Shown here piece after piece: positions 1 through 7,252 of a DNA stretch of 23,335 nucleotides; positions within the stretch are counted from its first letter, which is position 1, and each line of letters begins with the position of its first letter. Location: the NCBI GenBank assembly GCA_964631745.1, contig CAZVWV010000050.1:1-23335 (forward strand), in the 5' to 3' direction. The position numbers and the translations under genes are program-made. Under the pieces are notes generated by a model. It worked only from the letters and a program-made list of their open reading frames with translations. It was not told where the DNA came from and ran no database searches. Source of the stretch: CAZVWV01 sp964631745. GTDB lineage: Bacteria > Bdellovibrionota_C > UBA2361 > JBGSMV01.

Positions 1-93
1 TTCGTGTGCGTAATGCATCCAGAGGTGATTTCTAAAAAATCTGGTAATTGCCCTAAATGCGGCATGAAGCTGGTCTTAAGTGAAAAGAAGTAG
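1..93 (+). CDS. C-terminal fragment of a heavy-metal-binding-domain protein
   Basis: The reading frame is open from the left edge to a TAG stop, leaving 30 visible residues; the start lies outside the window. The fragment contains VCVMHPEV and, after a short gap, CPKCGMKL. This is the CPMHPE...CPxCGM pattern of the small heavy-metal-binding domain found in Cu/Ag efflux adaptors, some P1B ATPases and short secreted metal-binding proteins. The same domain appears inside the copper ATPase at 11303-13606. Lying 22 nt ahead of the TRASH-like gene, it is probably part of the same copper operon. The rest of the protein is not visible, so the parent could be an efflux adaptor or a short free-standing protein. 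Confidence 0.75.
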   Translation, partial: FVCVMHPEVISKKSGNCPKCGMKLVLSEKK

Positions 94-115
94 TTAATTT
101 TTAAAGGAGAAAAAA

Positions 116-463
116 ATGAAAGTTAAATTAGTAATTGCATTAATCGTGAGTGTGCTTATGCCATTTTCCTTGGCGATAGCCTTAGACGGCAACGTTACCG
201 ATAAGAGTAAAGTTTGCATGATGCAAGACTCAATAATGGAGACACCAGGCATACCAATCGAACATGCGGGGAAAACTTATTACGGCTGCTGTTCAATGTG
301 TAGCGGAAAAATAAAAAGTGATCCTGAGAGGTATACTAAGGCCCTTGACCCAGTAAGTAGCAAAATGGTCGATAAAGCGCTTGCGTTTATATACAACGAT
401 AATGGCCGCGCCCTTTACTTTGAGTCAGAAGCAAATCGCAGTGCATTTGTAAAAAACCTGTAA
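116..463 (+). CDS. Secreted TRASH/YHS-like metal-binding protein
   Basis: A 115-residue protein with a clear signal peptide: a basic start (MKVK), a hydrophobic core to about residue 20, and a likely cut near ALA/LDG. The mature part has a Cys at residue 34 and a GCCSMC cluster near residues 57-62, followed by a basic, aromatic-rich stretch ending in DPERY. This resembles the TRASH/YHS metal-binding fold. The C-terminal part (alternating hydrophobic strands, then FESEANRSAF) resembles the half of such proteins that follows the YHS motif. An AAAGGAG ribosome site precedes the ATG. It lies just upstream of the Csp-like gene, so it probably binds or passes on copper in the periplasm. Family membership is inferred from motif shape only. 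Confidence 0.7.
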   Translation: MKVKLVIALIVSVLMPFSLAIALDGNVTDKSKVCMMQDSIMETPGIPIEHAGKTYYGCCSMCSGKIKSDPERYTKALDPVSSKMVDKALAFIYNDNGRALYFESEANRSAFVKNL

Positions 464-483
464 GCACAACTTAGGAGAACTTT

Positions 484-819
484 ATGAATACAGCAAAGAA
501 AGAGGACTTGGCGGCTTGTGCACAGATTTGTTTGGACTGTTCCAGAGTCTGTGCGCAGACACTAACGAGTTGTTTGGGCAAGGGAGGGCCACATGCCGAG
601 GTTGGACACATTCAGGAACTCGTCGACGGTATTTTGATGTGCCAAACTACGGCTTGTCTTTTATTACGAGGCTCAAACTCTTTTTCAGCCGTCTGTGCAA
701 GTTGCGCTGAGGTGTGTGATCGATGTGCAAATGGATGCGAGGGCTGGAATGATCCGGAGATGGACTTGTGCGCAGTCGAATGTCGCAGTTGCTCAGAGGG
801 GTGTCGAAGTTTAACTTAG
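484..819 (+). CDS. Csp-like four-helix-bundle copper storage protein
   Basis: A 111-residue protein with 16 cysteines spaced along predicted helices: ACAQIC, LDCSRVC, a central pair (MCQTTAC), then VCASCAEVCDRC and a final CAVECRSCSEGC. This layout matches the DUF326/Csp family, whose members form four-helix bundles lined with Cys that hold many Cu(I) ions. There is no signal peptide or Tat motif, so it is expected to be cytosolic like Csp3 rather than exported like Csp1. An AGGAG ribosome site sits 7 nt before the ATG. It follows the TRASH-like gene by 20 nt, so the two are probably co-transcribed. Its likely role is to store or buffer cytosolic Cu(I). Confidence 0.87.
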   Translation: MNTAKKEDLAACAQICLDCSRVCAQTLTSCLGKGGPHAEVGHIQELVDGILMCQTTACLLLRGSNSFSAVCASCAEVCDRCANGCEGWNDPEMDLCAVECRSCSEGCRSLT

Positions 820-851
820 AGATTCTCTGAGACTGGTAGGACTCAAGCGTT

Positions 852-879
852 GGAGGCGCCCTGAGAGTTTGTAGCCTCC
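852..879. terminator. Weak inverted repeat between convergent genes
   Basis: Arms GGAGGC (852-857) and GCCTCC (874-879) enclose a 16-nt loop between the ends of the convergent csp-like and Rrf2 genes. No T-run follows on either strand, so a classic intrinsic terminator is not shown. The position between two gene ends is the main argument. Confidence 0.3.
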
Positions 880-885
880 GATGCT

Positions 886-1320
886 CTATCTTTGAGCGGT
901 TCCTAACCGGACAATCTCACGCCGCTCGAAGGCTGCTAAATCTTTTATGGTAGTTTTTTGAAGGAATTTAATTTCTTTGCTCCTTTGGGAAGTCCAGAAT
1001 TTGTGAAGCGGGCAAGCTCGTTCATCTGAACATTCTGCGTTTCCTAGCATACATCGCTCTCCAAGGACCGGGTCATCAAAGCATTTACATAGATCATACA
1101 AAGAAATTTTATTTGGATCTTTCTTGAGTAACACACCTCCGCCAATACCACGTTGGGTTTCAACAATACCTTTTCGACCAAGTATATGAATTAATTTTGC
1201 AAGATAGGGGCCTGGAATGTTGCCCAACTGAGCAATCTCCTTCACTAGCATCGGCTTGTCTTTCGCTTCAGCTATGATACCCAAGGCAACTGCAGAGTAA
1301 CCTACGGACTGACTTAACAT
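886..1320 (-). CDS. Rrf2-family transcriptional regulator
   Basis: A 144-residue protein beginning MLSQSVGYSAVALGIIA with a winged-helix DNA-binding domain. Rrf2 hallmarks are visible: LVKEIAQLGNIPGPYLAKLIHILGRKG forms the recognition helix region, and GGV follows in the wing. The C-terminal half has an LCKC pair and then Cys residues spaced C-x6-C-x5-C, ending in PLHKFW. Many Rrf2 proteins (IscR, NsrR) bind a 2Fe-2S or 4Fe-4S cluster through three Cys in this region, so this one could sense redox stress, NO, or cluster damage by copper. It is transcribed divergently from the long copper operon at 1582 and shares a 261-nt intergenic region containing two dyads. A role in regulating the copper operon is inference. 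Confidence 0.88.
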   Translation of the reverse strand: MLSQSVGYSAVALGIIAEAKDKPMLVKEIAQLGNIPGPYLAKLIHILGRKGIVETQRGIGGGVLLKKDPNKISLYDLCKCFDDPVLGERCMLGNAECSDERACPLHKFWTSQRSKEIKFLQKTTIKDLAAFERREIVRLGTAQR

Positions 1321-1447
1321 CTGAGATAATCCCTATACCTGAAAACATTAATCATTCTTCAGAAATTTGCCCTACTGAAAAACTAGCCGTGGTCGTATCG
1401 CGTGCGTGTAAAGGCAAGCAATGAGTACTCGTCATTTTAATGTGATT

Positions 1448-1469
1448 CGGTATGACGCGGGACATACCG
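1448..1469. promoter_or_regulatory. 7-bp dyad in the Rrf2/copper-operon intergenic region
   Basis: CGGTATG (1448-1454) and CATACCG (1463-1469) are perfect inverted arms around an 8-nt spacer. The site lies about 130 nt upstream of the Rrf2 start and about 110 nt upstream of the copper-operon start, so it could act on either gene. It is a possible operator; the bound protein is unknown. Confidence 0.4.
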
Positions 1470-1496
1470 TCAAATGAATGCCATGCGTAGGATACT

Positions 1497-1528
1497 ATTA
1501 CTTCTTGACTTAAAGGTCAACAAGTAAT
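1497..1528. promoter_or_regulatory. 13-bp near-perfect dyad, candidate copper-operon operator
   Basis: ATTACTTCTTGAC (1497-1509) and GTCAACAAGTAAT (1516-1528) match as inverted arms at 12 of 13 positions around a 6-nt spacer. The dyad covers the -35 element and spacer of the best sigma70-like promoter upstream of the gene at 1582. A dimeric regulator bound here would directly affect transcription of the copper genes. The divergent Rrf2 protein is the nearest candidate. I see no second copy of this dyad in the window. Confidence 0.55.
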
Positions 1529-1533
1529 ATTTA
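1505..1533 (+). promoter_or_regulatory. Candidate sigma70 promoter of the copper operon
   Basis: TTGACT (1505-1510) and TATTTA (1528-1533) are separated by 17 nt, close to sigma70 consensus. The predicted start site near 1540 leaves about 40 nt of leader before the ATG at 1582. The -35 lies inside the 1497-1528 dyad. Confidence 0.5.
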
Positions 1534-1581
1534 AGATAGACCTGATTAAGGGAACTTTTATTGATCAAAAAGGATAATGTC

Positions 1582-1941
1582 ATGAATAGAAAAGTAATTG
1601 TTATAGGGACAATGTTGTTAGTTCTCTCGGTTTCGACGACTGCGCCTGTGTTTGCAGAGACTAGTAAGGATGCAGCTCGAATTGAAAAGTTGGAAGAACG
1701 TACGCTGAATCTTGAAGCCCGTATGGCCAAGGCAGAAGCCGCTTCGAATAAACAAATGGGGATGATGCAAGGCCACGACATGATGCAAAAGGGGCAAAAA
1801 ATGGGACAAGACATGATGCAACAAGGAATGAATAACCCGATGGGACAAGTTCCGCAGCAAGTCCCTCAACAACAGAACCAACCTCCGGCAGCTGGCATGC
1901 AGCAAGGTGGTGCTGCTATGCCACCAATGGGTGACATGTAG
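1582..1941 (+). CDS. Met/Gln-rich secreted protein with coiled coil
   Basis: From the ATG at 1582 the protein is 119 residues. It has a signal peptide (MNRKVIVIGTMLL, likely cut after VFA), a short heptad-like helix (RIEKLEERTLNLEARMAKAE), and then a low-complexity tail with repeated MM, MGQ and QQ. Met clusters such as MGMMQGHDMMQKG are typical of extracytoplasmic Cu(I)/Ag(I)-binding segments. I prefer 1582 because AAGGA lies about 8 nt upstream and the signal peptide then begins normally. An in-frame TTG at 1561, with AAGGGA upstream, would add MIKKDNV and is the alternative. It is the first gene of the long copper operon. The function is probably periplasmic copper binding; the specific family is not recognised. 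Confidence 0.7.
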   Translation: MNRKVIVIGTMLLVLSVSTTAPVFAETSKDAARIEKLEERTLNLEARMAKAEAASNKQMGMMQGHDMMQKGQKMGQDMMQQGMNNPMGQVPQQVPQQQNQPPAAGMQQGGAAMPPMGDM

Positions 1942-2009
1942 GGGTGTGTGTTGAGGCTGCCTCAGAGTGCGGCCTAAACATTGCCCTCATACTTTTAAAA
2001 GGGAAATTT

Positions 2010-2282
2010 ATGAAAAATTGCCATAAATGGATGATTGTCTGTGCGGTAGCCGCACTCGCACTTGTCTTTGTATTACCAAAATTAGGAGTGCCGCTTGGGG
2101 GAGGAGCCTCGCTTCTGATTCCTCTACTTATGATTGGTTGCTGTGTGCTTCCAATGCTTTTCATGATGAAGGCAGGTAGCGATGGAAAGGGCGATTCGTG
2201 TTGTTCAAAGAAAAGTAAAAGTGAACTGAAAAGCGAAGGTGTAGCAGAAAAAGGTAAGAGTGGGTCTGGATGTTGCGGCTGA
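2010..2282 (+). CDS. Small Cys-rich membrane protein
   Basis: A 90-residue protein starting at the ATG at 2010, which has GGGAA just upstream. An in-frame ATG at 1944 would add a non-hydrophobic leader and has no good ribosome site. Two hydrophobic segments, about residues 7-24 and 33-53, suggest a two-pass inner-membrane protein. Cysteines come in pairs: C44-C45 inside the second segment, C64-C65 and C88-C89 in the hydrophilic Lys/Ser-rich tail, plus single C4 and C11. The paired Cys and the copper-operon setting suggest metal binding or transfer at the membrane. It recalls short DUF2933-type proteins near copper genes, but I cannot confirm that family. Confidence 0.65.
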   Translation: MKNCHKWMIVCAVAALALVFVLPKLGVPLGGGASLLIPLLMIGCCVLPMLFMMKAGSDGKGDSCCSKKSKSELKSEGVAEKGKSGSGCCG

Positions 2283-2315
2283 AAATAAACTGAGTCTAGT
2301 TCGAAAAAAAAGGTT

Positions 2316-3653
2316 ATGACATGCAGTAGCTGCGCACCAGGAGACTTGTCAGTAAAAAGAGAAAGAACACCGATGCAAGAAGGTGCGATGCTTGATACGC
2401 TTCAGAATCGAGCCTTTTCGTATTTTGCCGAGTACTCAAATCCAGAAACTGGTCTAGTCGCTGACTCTAACAAACCGCAGTCACCGTCCAGCATAGCGGC
2501 AATTGGTATGGGTATTGCTTCCATGGTGGTGGCAGCGGAGCGCGGATTTATAACACGAACCTTATCACTACAAATAGCAACTCGTGCAATTAAATATTTG
2601 TGGGACGCTCCACAAGGACCCGATTTAAATTCTACTGGATATAGGGGCTTCTTATATCATTTTCTTGACAGCTCAGCTGGTAAAAGAGCTTGGCAATCAG
2701 AAGTTTCTACAATTGACACAGCGCTCTTTATCGCGGGAGCGCTGGTTGCTGCTGCGTATTTTGACCGGGATACGGGCGAAGAGCGTGAATTGCGAGAACT
2801 GGTAGACAGACTATATCGTAGAATTGAATGGGATTGGGCGCTAAATGATGGCCTTACATTTACTCATGGATGGACTCCTGAGAATGGTTTTATGCAATAC
2901 AGGTGGCAGGGCTACGATGAAGCTATGATCTTGTATGTCTTAGCCCTTGGTTCACCAACATTTCCCATCCTTCCAGAAAGCTACTCAGAATGGACAAAAA
3001 GTTTTTCATGGAAATCTATATACGGTCACGATGTGCTCTATGCCGGACCATTATTTATCCATCAGTATTCGCATTTATGGATTGATCTGCGCGACATACA
3101 AGATGCTGTAATGCGGGAACATCAAAGCGACTACTTTAAAAACAGTCGTCTAGCTACTTTGATTCATCAAGAATATGGCCGCCTTAATCCACTTAAGTTT
3201 GATGGTTGCTGCGGATGTTGTTGGGGGATCACAGCAACCGACGGACCCGGTCCAGCCACTATGACGGTCGACGGAATCGAACGCACCTTCTTTGATTATT
3301 GTGGAAGAGGCGCCCCTTTTGGTCCAGATGATGGAACGATTGCTCCTTGGGTTGCTATAGCTTCACTACCATTCGCACCGGAGATAGTCCTTTCGGCTAT
3401 CGAGCACTTTACTCATCTTGGTGTTGTAACCAGTTGCCAATTTGGATTTGAAACTTCATTTAACAGAACATTCGTTGATGCGTCTGGCAAAAAGGGTTGG
3501 ATCTCATCGGGAAATTACGGTCTTAATCAGGGCCCGGTTGTCATTATGGTGGAAAACTACCGCACTCAAATGATTTGGAATCTGTTAAGAAAATCTACAT
3601 ACATTTCAACCGGTCTTAGACGTGCAGGGTTTAGTGGAGGATGGCTCTTATGA
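2316..3653 (+). CDS. GH144-like glucoamylase-family protein with Cys cluster
   Basis: A 445-residue protein that closely follows the bacterial glucoamylase-like family (PF10091; GH144 includes beta-1,2-glucanases). Family landmarks are a YHFLD..AGKRAW..SE.STIDTAL block (E129, D134), RWQGYDEA (Y200, D201, E202), LFIHQYSHLWIDLR, WGITATDGPG and APFGPDDGTIAPW. Two things are odd. There is no signal peptide, although the neighbours are exported. Positions 298-302 read CCGCC just before WGITATDG, and the N-terminus has C3 and C6 (TCSSC). From memory, ordinary members have no such Cys cluster here. A possible copper-adapted glycan enzyme, or a metal-binding derivative, is inference. The next gene overlaps its stop by ATGA. 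Confidence 0.82.
   Translation: MTCSSCAPGDLSVKRERTPMQEGAMLDTLQNRAFSYFAEYSNPETGLVADSNKPQSPSSIAAIGMGIASMVVAAERGFITRTLSLQIATRAIKYLWDAPQGPDLNSTGYRGFLYHFLDSSAGKRAWQSEVSTIDTALFIAGALVAAAYFDRDTGEERELRELVDRLYRRIEWDWALNDGLTFTHGWTPENGFMQYRWQGYDEAMILYVLALGSPTFPILPESYSEWTKSFSWKSIYGHDVLYAGPLFIHQYSHLWIDLRDIQDAVMREHQSDYFKNSRLATLIHQEYGRLNPLKFDGCCGCCWGITATDGPGPATMTVDGIERTFFDYCGRGAPFGPDDGTIAPWVAIASLPFAPEIVLSAIEHFTHLGVVTSCQFGFETSFNRTFVDASGKKGWISSGNYGLNQGPVVIMVENYRTQMIWNLLRKSTYISTGLRRAGFSGGWLL
3636..3640 (+). promoter_or_regulatory. Ribosome site that fixes the start at 3650
   Basis: GGAGG ends directly before the in-frame ATG at 3641 (no spacing) but is 9 nt before the ATG at 3650. The downstream ATG, overlapping the previous stop as ATGA, is therefore the better start. 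Confidence 0.6.
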
Positions 3654-4534
3654 AAGACGCTTTGACTCGTAATATTAAGAATAATTATTTTTTATCGCTG
3701 ACGGTTGCGGTGATAGTGTTGTGCCCTTCTTTTGCCAGCGCTCAGGTCCCGCCTCCTGGAGCAAATATGGAAAGGGAGCACCAACAAGAGATGCCTTCCA
3801 AAACACTTTCTGAGCAGATTGGGGATCTAAGTCATCAAGTTTCAGAATTACAAGCCAAAGTAAGAGAGCAAGGTGTGGATATGGTAGCGATGAAGGCCAA
3901 TGGTGACGAACTCCGCTTAAAAATGTCGATGGGGACTATGGGTGGAGTTCCGCAAGCACCGCCTTCACAGCCCATGGCTCTTGCTGGAATTAATCAGGGG
4001 CCAGATGTAGGCATGATGGCTGGGATGATGAGCATGATGAATTCCATGATGGGCGGAATGGGTGGCGGCGCTCCCATGGGACAGGCGGCCAGTATGGGGC
4101 CAAGCAGCTTTTTCTCAGAACTTCCAGGGTTCCCAGGTGCCTCACATCTGTATCACATTGGATCGACCAATTTCTTTCTTGATCATCCTCAGCACATAAC
4201 GCTCTCATTAGAACAACAAAGCCGCTTGGGGGAGATTCGCATGAGGGCACTTTTAGAACGGTCAGATTTTAATCGTAAAATTCAAGAAGCCGAAGAGCAA
4301 GTGTGGTTACTTACAGCTTCTGATCAGCCAAATTCTGTCAATATTGAAGCGAAGGTTAGAGAAAGTGAGAAGTTACAAGGAGATTTCAGGCTGGCATTTA
4401 TTAAGCATGTTGGTGAGGCGGCTATGCTTTTAAGTATTGAACAACGAAACGCACTACTGGGGCAAGTTTCTTCAGCGGTACAAGCTCTGCCCGTTACTCC
4501 ACCTGCTTCGCAGAACATGATGGGGGGTATGTAA
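3650..4534 (+). CDS. Met/Gly-rich periplasmic Spy/LTXXQ-like protein
   Basis: A 294-residue exported protein. Residues 1-32 form a signal peptide ending in FASA. A predicted coiled coil follows at about 50-85 (LSEQIGDLSHQVSELQAKV), then a Met/Gly-rich linker at about 115-150 with repeated MM and MGG. The C-terminal helical domain has the paired motifs LSLEQQSRLGEIR and LSIEQRNALLGQ. These are spaced as in the LTXXQ repeats of Spy/CpxP/CnrX-type metal-stress proteins. The usual Spy family is about 140-160 residues, so this is an enlarged version with an added metal-binding linker. It overlaps the GH144-like gene by ATGA and is followed after 3 nt by the reductase gene, which implies translational coupling. 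Likely role: periplasmic copper binding or protein protection. Confidence 0.7.
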   Translation: MKDALTRNIKNNYFLSLTVAVIVLCPSFASAQVPPPGANMEREHQQEMPSKTLSEQIGDLSHQVSELQAKVREQGVDMVAMKANGDELRLKMSMGTMGGVPQAPPSQPMALAGINQGPDVGMMAGMMSMMNSMMGGMGGGAPMGQAASMGPSSFFSELPGFPGASHLYHIGSTNFFLDHPQHITLSLEQQSRLGEIRMRALLERSDFNRKIQEAEEQVWLLTASDQPNSVNIEAKVRESEKLQGDFRLAFIKHVGEAAMLLSIEQRNALLGQVSSAVQALPVTPPASQNMMGGM

Positions 4535-4537
4535 ATT

Positions 4538-6508
4538 ATGTTGCATTATTCCCAAATCATACTGTCAGCCGTTTTTGGTAGCATCACCGTATTATTACTG
4601 ATTGCAAGTCCTGGTTTCACACAATCTGAAGCAGAGCATTTAAGTCATCACCCTGAGCTTGCTGCCCAGGCAGGAACTCAACCTCAACCTGGACAACAGC
4701 AAGCACCCGCCGCGGCGAGTTCTGGTCAACAAGCTGCACCAAATATGCAAATTGCTGCGCCGCAAATGCTTCCGGGTGCTGCCGTTCCACCCGGTGGAGC
4801 TGGAGGCATGATGAAGGGAATGGGAGAGATGATGAAGCAAATGGGGCTCCCTCCGAAGAAAGATTTCTATCCATCCTTAGTGGAAATTCCAAATCTTCCC
4901 CCGGAACGTTGGGATGAGATTCAACATGTAGCGCATGCTCGAATGATTAATGGGCTCGGGATGGTATCAACTGGTCTCGGATCGCTTTCGGCGGCAGTTA
5001 ACGCCGATAACTTCGCTCTCATGCAGCAGTCGCTCGCCGAGATGCGACAAGGAATGCGCATGGTCGAAAGTGGACTCTCTGCTCATCGTCTCCTAGCCGA
5101 AGGTGAATCACCTCGCAATATTGCGCTTAACTGGTTCAAGACTGAAATGAATCTACGTGATGAGGGAGTTATGCTCCCGCAAGAGTTTTTTGGGCTGTCG
5201 CTTTTTCACTTGCTGGTCATGTTGTTGCTATCATTATTTTCAGCGACAATGATTATAATGTATTTTTTCAAGATGCGCCGGGCTACGGCACTTCTGGAAA
5301 GACTTACCACGCAAGGAGTGGGGGTACCTTCACCCCCAACTCCTCCTGAAGGTGGAGGTGGGCAGACTCCTCCAAGTGGTGGAACTCCGCCCTCGTCCGA
5401 TCCGGGTCCGACAAAGCCAGTTAACGGCACTCAGGCAGGAGCCAAGGCAGAATCAAAGAAAAAAGAGAACTGGGCTGGACGACTCAAAGTCAGTAAGATT
5501 ATTAGTGAGTCATCTAATGTAAAAACATTTCGGCTCGTTAATCCGTCAGGTGATAAATTCCCTTTTACCTTTTTGCCCGGGCAGTTTCTTACTCTTTTTG
5601 CCTTAATTGATAAAAAGATTGTTGCACGGGCATATACTATCGCCTCATCCCCGACTGAGATTTCATTTTGTGACCTGACCATTAAGAGAGAAGATCAAGG
5701 TACATTCTCCCGGTATCTGCACGATCTGATTAAAGAAGGAGATTTGATTGATGCACAGGGCCCTAGTGGCCTTTTTGTTTTTACTGGGGAGGAGGCCAAA
5801 TCTATCGTGCTTATCGGGGCCGGAATCGGGGTTACTCCAATGATGAGCGTACTTCGTTTTCTAATTATCAAAGCATGGCCTGGGAAAATAACACTTCTTT
5901 TTACCTACCGTAATTCAGAAGACTACCTCTTCCGGCGCGAGCTTGAAGAGCTGACATCCAGATGTCCAAACTTCAAATTAATTGTCACTGCCACCGGTAA
6001 AGTTGGATCAGATTGGAGCGGTGCTCGAGGGCGCTTTACAAAGGAAATTATTGCGACAGTGCCCGATTTAGTTTCCTCACGCGTCCACATCTGCGGACCT
6101 ACCCCCTTTATGGATGATATAAGAAAGCTTCTATCCGAATTGAGTGTTCCAAAGGAAGCGATAAAGATTGAAGCCTTTGGGTCCATGAGAAAAGATGAGC
6201 CGGCCACGCCATTAGGCCGCGAGGGGAAAACCAATATTGTTAATACAACAACGACGGTGGATTTTACATCATCCGGCAAAAAGGCAGCTTTACCGCCTAG
6301 CATGTCAGTTCTAGAAGCGGCTGAATCCATCGGAGTGCAGATTGAAAATTCCTGTCGTGTCGGCACCTGCGGAATTTGCAAGATTAGACTCGTCTCCGGG
6401 CATGTGACCATGGAAATAGACGATGGGATAACTGCAGAGGAAAAAGACAGCGGGTTTATTTTGGCCTGCACGGCCAAATCGACCGAGAATATAGGGGTTG
6501 AGGCATAA
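4538..6508 (+). CDS. Met-rich exported domain fused to FAD/NAD(P)H reductase and 2Fe-2S ferredoxin
   Basis: A 656-residue multidomain protein. In order: a signal or anchor segment (about 1-28); a Pro/Gln/Met-rich linker with a GGMMKGMGEMMKQMG cluster; a helical domain (about 110-215); one transmembrane segment (about 222-247); a Pro/Gly linker; an FNR-type FAD domain with RAYTIASSPTE; an NAD(P) domain with GAGIGVTPMM and CGPTPFMDD; and a plant-type 2Fe-2S domain with C606, C611, C614 and C644 (C-x4-C-x2-C-x29-C). The expected topology is Met-rich part in the periplasm and redox domains in the cytoplasm. It would take electrons from NAD(P)H to FAD and then the iron-sulfur cluster. The cytochrome b and cytochrome c genes follow immediately, so those are the likely next carriers. 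The N-terminal fusion is unusual for this reductase family. Confidence 0.85.
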   Translation: MLHYSQIILSAVFGSITVLLLIASPGFTQSEAEHLSHHPELAAQAGTQPQPGQQQAPAAASSGQQAAPNMQIAAPQMLPGAAVPPGGAGGMMKGMGEMMKQMGLPPKKDFYPSLVEIPNLPPERWDEIQHVAHARMINGLGMVSTGLGSLSAAVNADNFALMQQSLAEMRQGMRMVESGLSAHRLLAEGESPRNIALNWFKTEMNLRDEGVMLPQEFFGLSLFHLLVMLLLSLFSATMIIMYFFKMRRATALLERLTTQGVGVPSPPTPPEGGGGQTPPSGGTPPSSDPGPTKPVNGTQAGAKAESKKKENWAGRLKVSKIISESSNVKTFRLVNPSGDKFPFTFLPGQFLTLFALIDKKIVARAYTIASSPTEISFCDLTIKREDQGTFSRYLHDLIKEGDLIDAQGPSGLFVFTGEEAKSIVLIGAGIGVTPMMSVLRFLIIKAWPGKITLLFTYRNSEDYLFRRELEELTSRCPNFKLIVTATGKVGSDWSGARGRFTKEIIATVPDLVSSRVHICGPTPFMDDIRKLLSELSVPKEAIKIEAFGSMRKDEPATPLGREGKTNIVNTTTTVDFTSSGKKAALPPSMSVLEAAESIGVQIENSCRVGTCGICKIRLVSGHVTMEIDDGITAEEKDSGFILACTAKSTENIGVEA

Positions 6509-6511
6509 AAA

Positions 6512-7252
6512 ATGAAAGGGCAAAGGAGTATTATTGGACTCGCTCTTTTGACACTCATTCTTATGAGCTGGCTTAGTTTTTGGTTACATGAAGATCCACG
6601 CTTTGCCGGTAGTTATTACGGAGGGATTATTGGAATTGCAGCAGCTCTTCTGATTCTCTCGACATATTTGTATGTAGCGATTAGACGCATCAATTGGTTT
6701 AAGAGAATAATGATGCGAGTTGTATCGCAGGGAACTTTTCTAAAACTCCATGTTTATGCCGGAATTTTTGGTTCTATTCTAGCGCTTATACATACGGGCC
6801 ATAAATTTGAGAGCCCCCTAGGGATAGCGCTCACAGCGGTTATGCTTGGGGTAGTATTTAGTGGTTTTGTCGGGCAATACCTCATGGTGTTTATTTCTGA
6901 GGAGACAAGAGAAAAGAGAATTAGCCTGAGCATGCTTGAGCAGCGCTATCGCGTTAGCGCGCTTGCACTTGCCGAGCACCCGGATCGGCGAAATATTGTG
7001 CGTGCGCTGTCAAGTAAATGGTATTTATTTTGGCTCAGAGCAGTGTCGCCGGATATTCAAATAGCGAAAGAAGCGCACGATCTAAGCGAATCGATTGCGG
7101 ACCTGGAATACGCTCTTCAAAGTCATGCCGTGATGAAAAAAATCTTTGTTTATTGGATTAAGTTCCATATTGTTTTGTCTGTCTTACTTCTTATTTTTCT
7201 GGCCATGCATATCTGGGGTAGTTTTTATTTCGGTATACGGTGGCTCCAATGA
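6512..7252 (+). CDS. Di-haem b-type membrane cytochrome
   Basis: A 246-residue membrane protein with about five hydrophobic segments (about 6-25, 34-56, 78-95, 104-127, 213-237) and a soluble loop of about 80 residues before the last. Two helices each carry His pairs with the same spacing: H80 and H94, and H219 and H233 (H-x13-H in both). This is the arrangement that holds two stacked b haems between helices in cytochrome b and ferric-reductase-like proteins. No FAD or NAD domain is attached; those domains are on the preceding gene, 3 nt upstream. It would carry electrons across the membrane from the cytoplasmic 2Fe-2S domain to the seven-haem cytochrome encoded next. Its stop overlaps the next start as ATGA. 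Confidence 0.78.
   Translation: MKGQRSIIGLALLTLILMSWLSFWLHEDPRFAGSYYGGIIGIAAALLILSTYLYVAIRRINWFKRIMMRVVSQGTFLKLHVYAGIFGSILALIHTGHKFESPLGIALTAVMLGVVFSGFVGQYLMVFISEETREKRISLSMLEQRYRVSALALAEHPDRRNIVRALSSKWYLFWLRAVSPDIQIAKEAHDLSESIADLEYALQSHAVMKKIFVYWIKFHIVLSVLLLIFLAMHIWGSFYFGIRWLQ

Noticed and set aside
1470..1814. Minus-strand open frame of 114 codons
   Set aside because: It is the antisense of the Met/Gln-rich gene; the sequence is low-complexity Cys/Ser/Phe and has no family features.
1944..2009. Upstream ATG for the small Cys-rich membrane protein
   Set aside because: It would add a Cys-containing, non-hydrophobic leader with no ribosome site; the ATG at 2010 has GGGAA nearby.
3641..3649. 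Upstream ATG for the Spy-like gene
   Set aside because: GGAGG abuts this ATG with no spacing, but is 9 nt before the ATG at 3650.
5923..6558. Minus-strand open frame of 211 codons
   Set aside because: It lies entirely opposite the reductase/ferredoxin gene, whose motifs are clear; the antisense has no recognisable domain.
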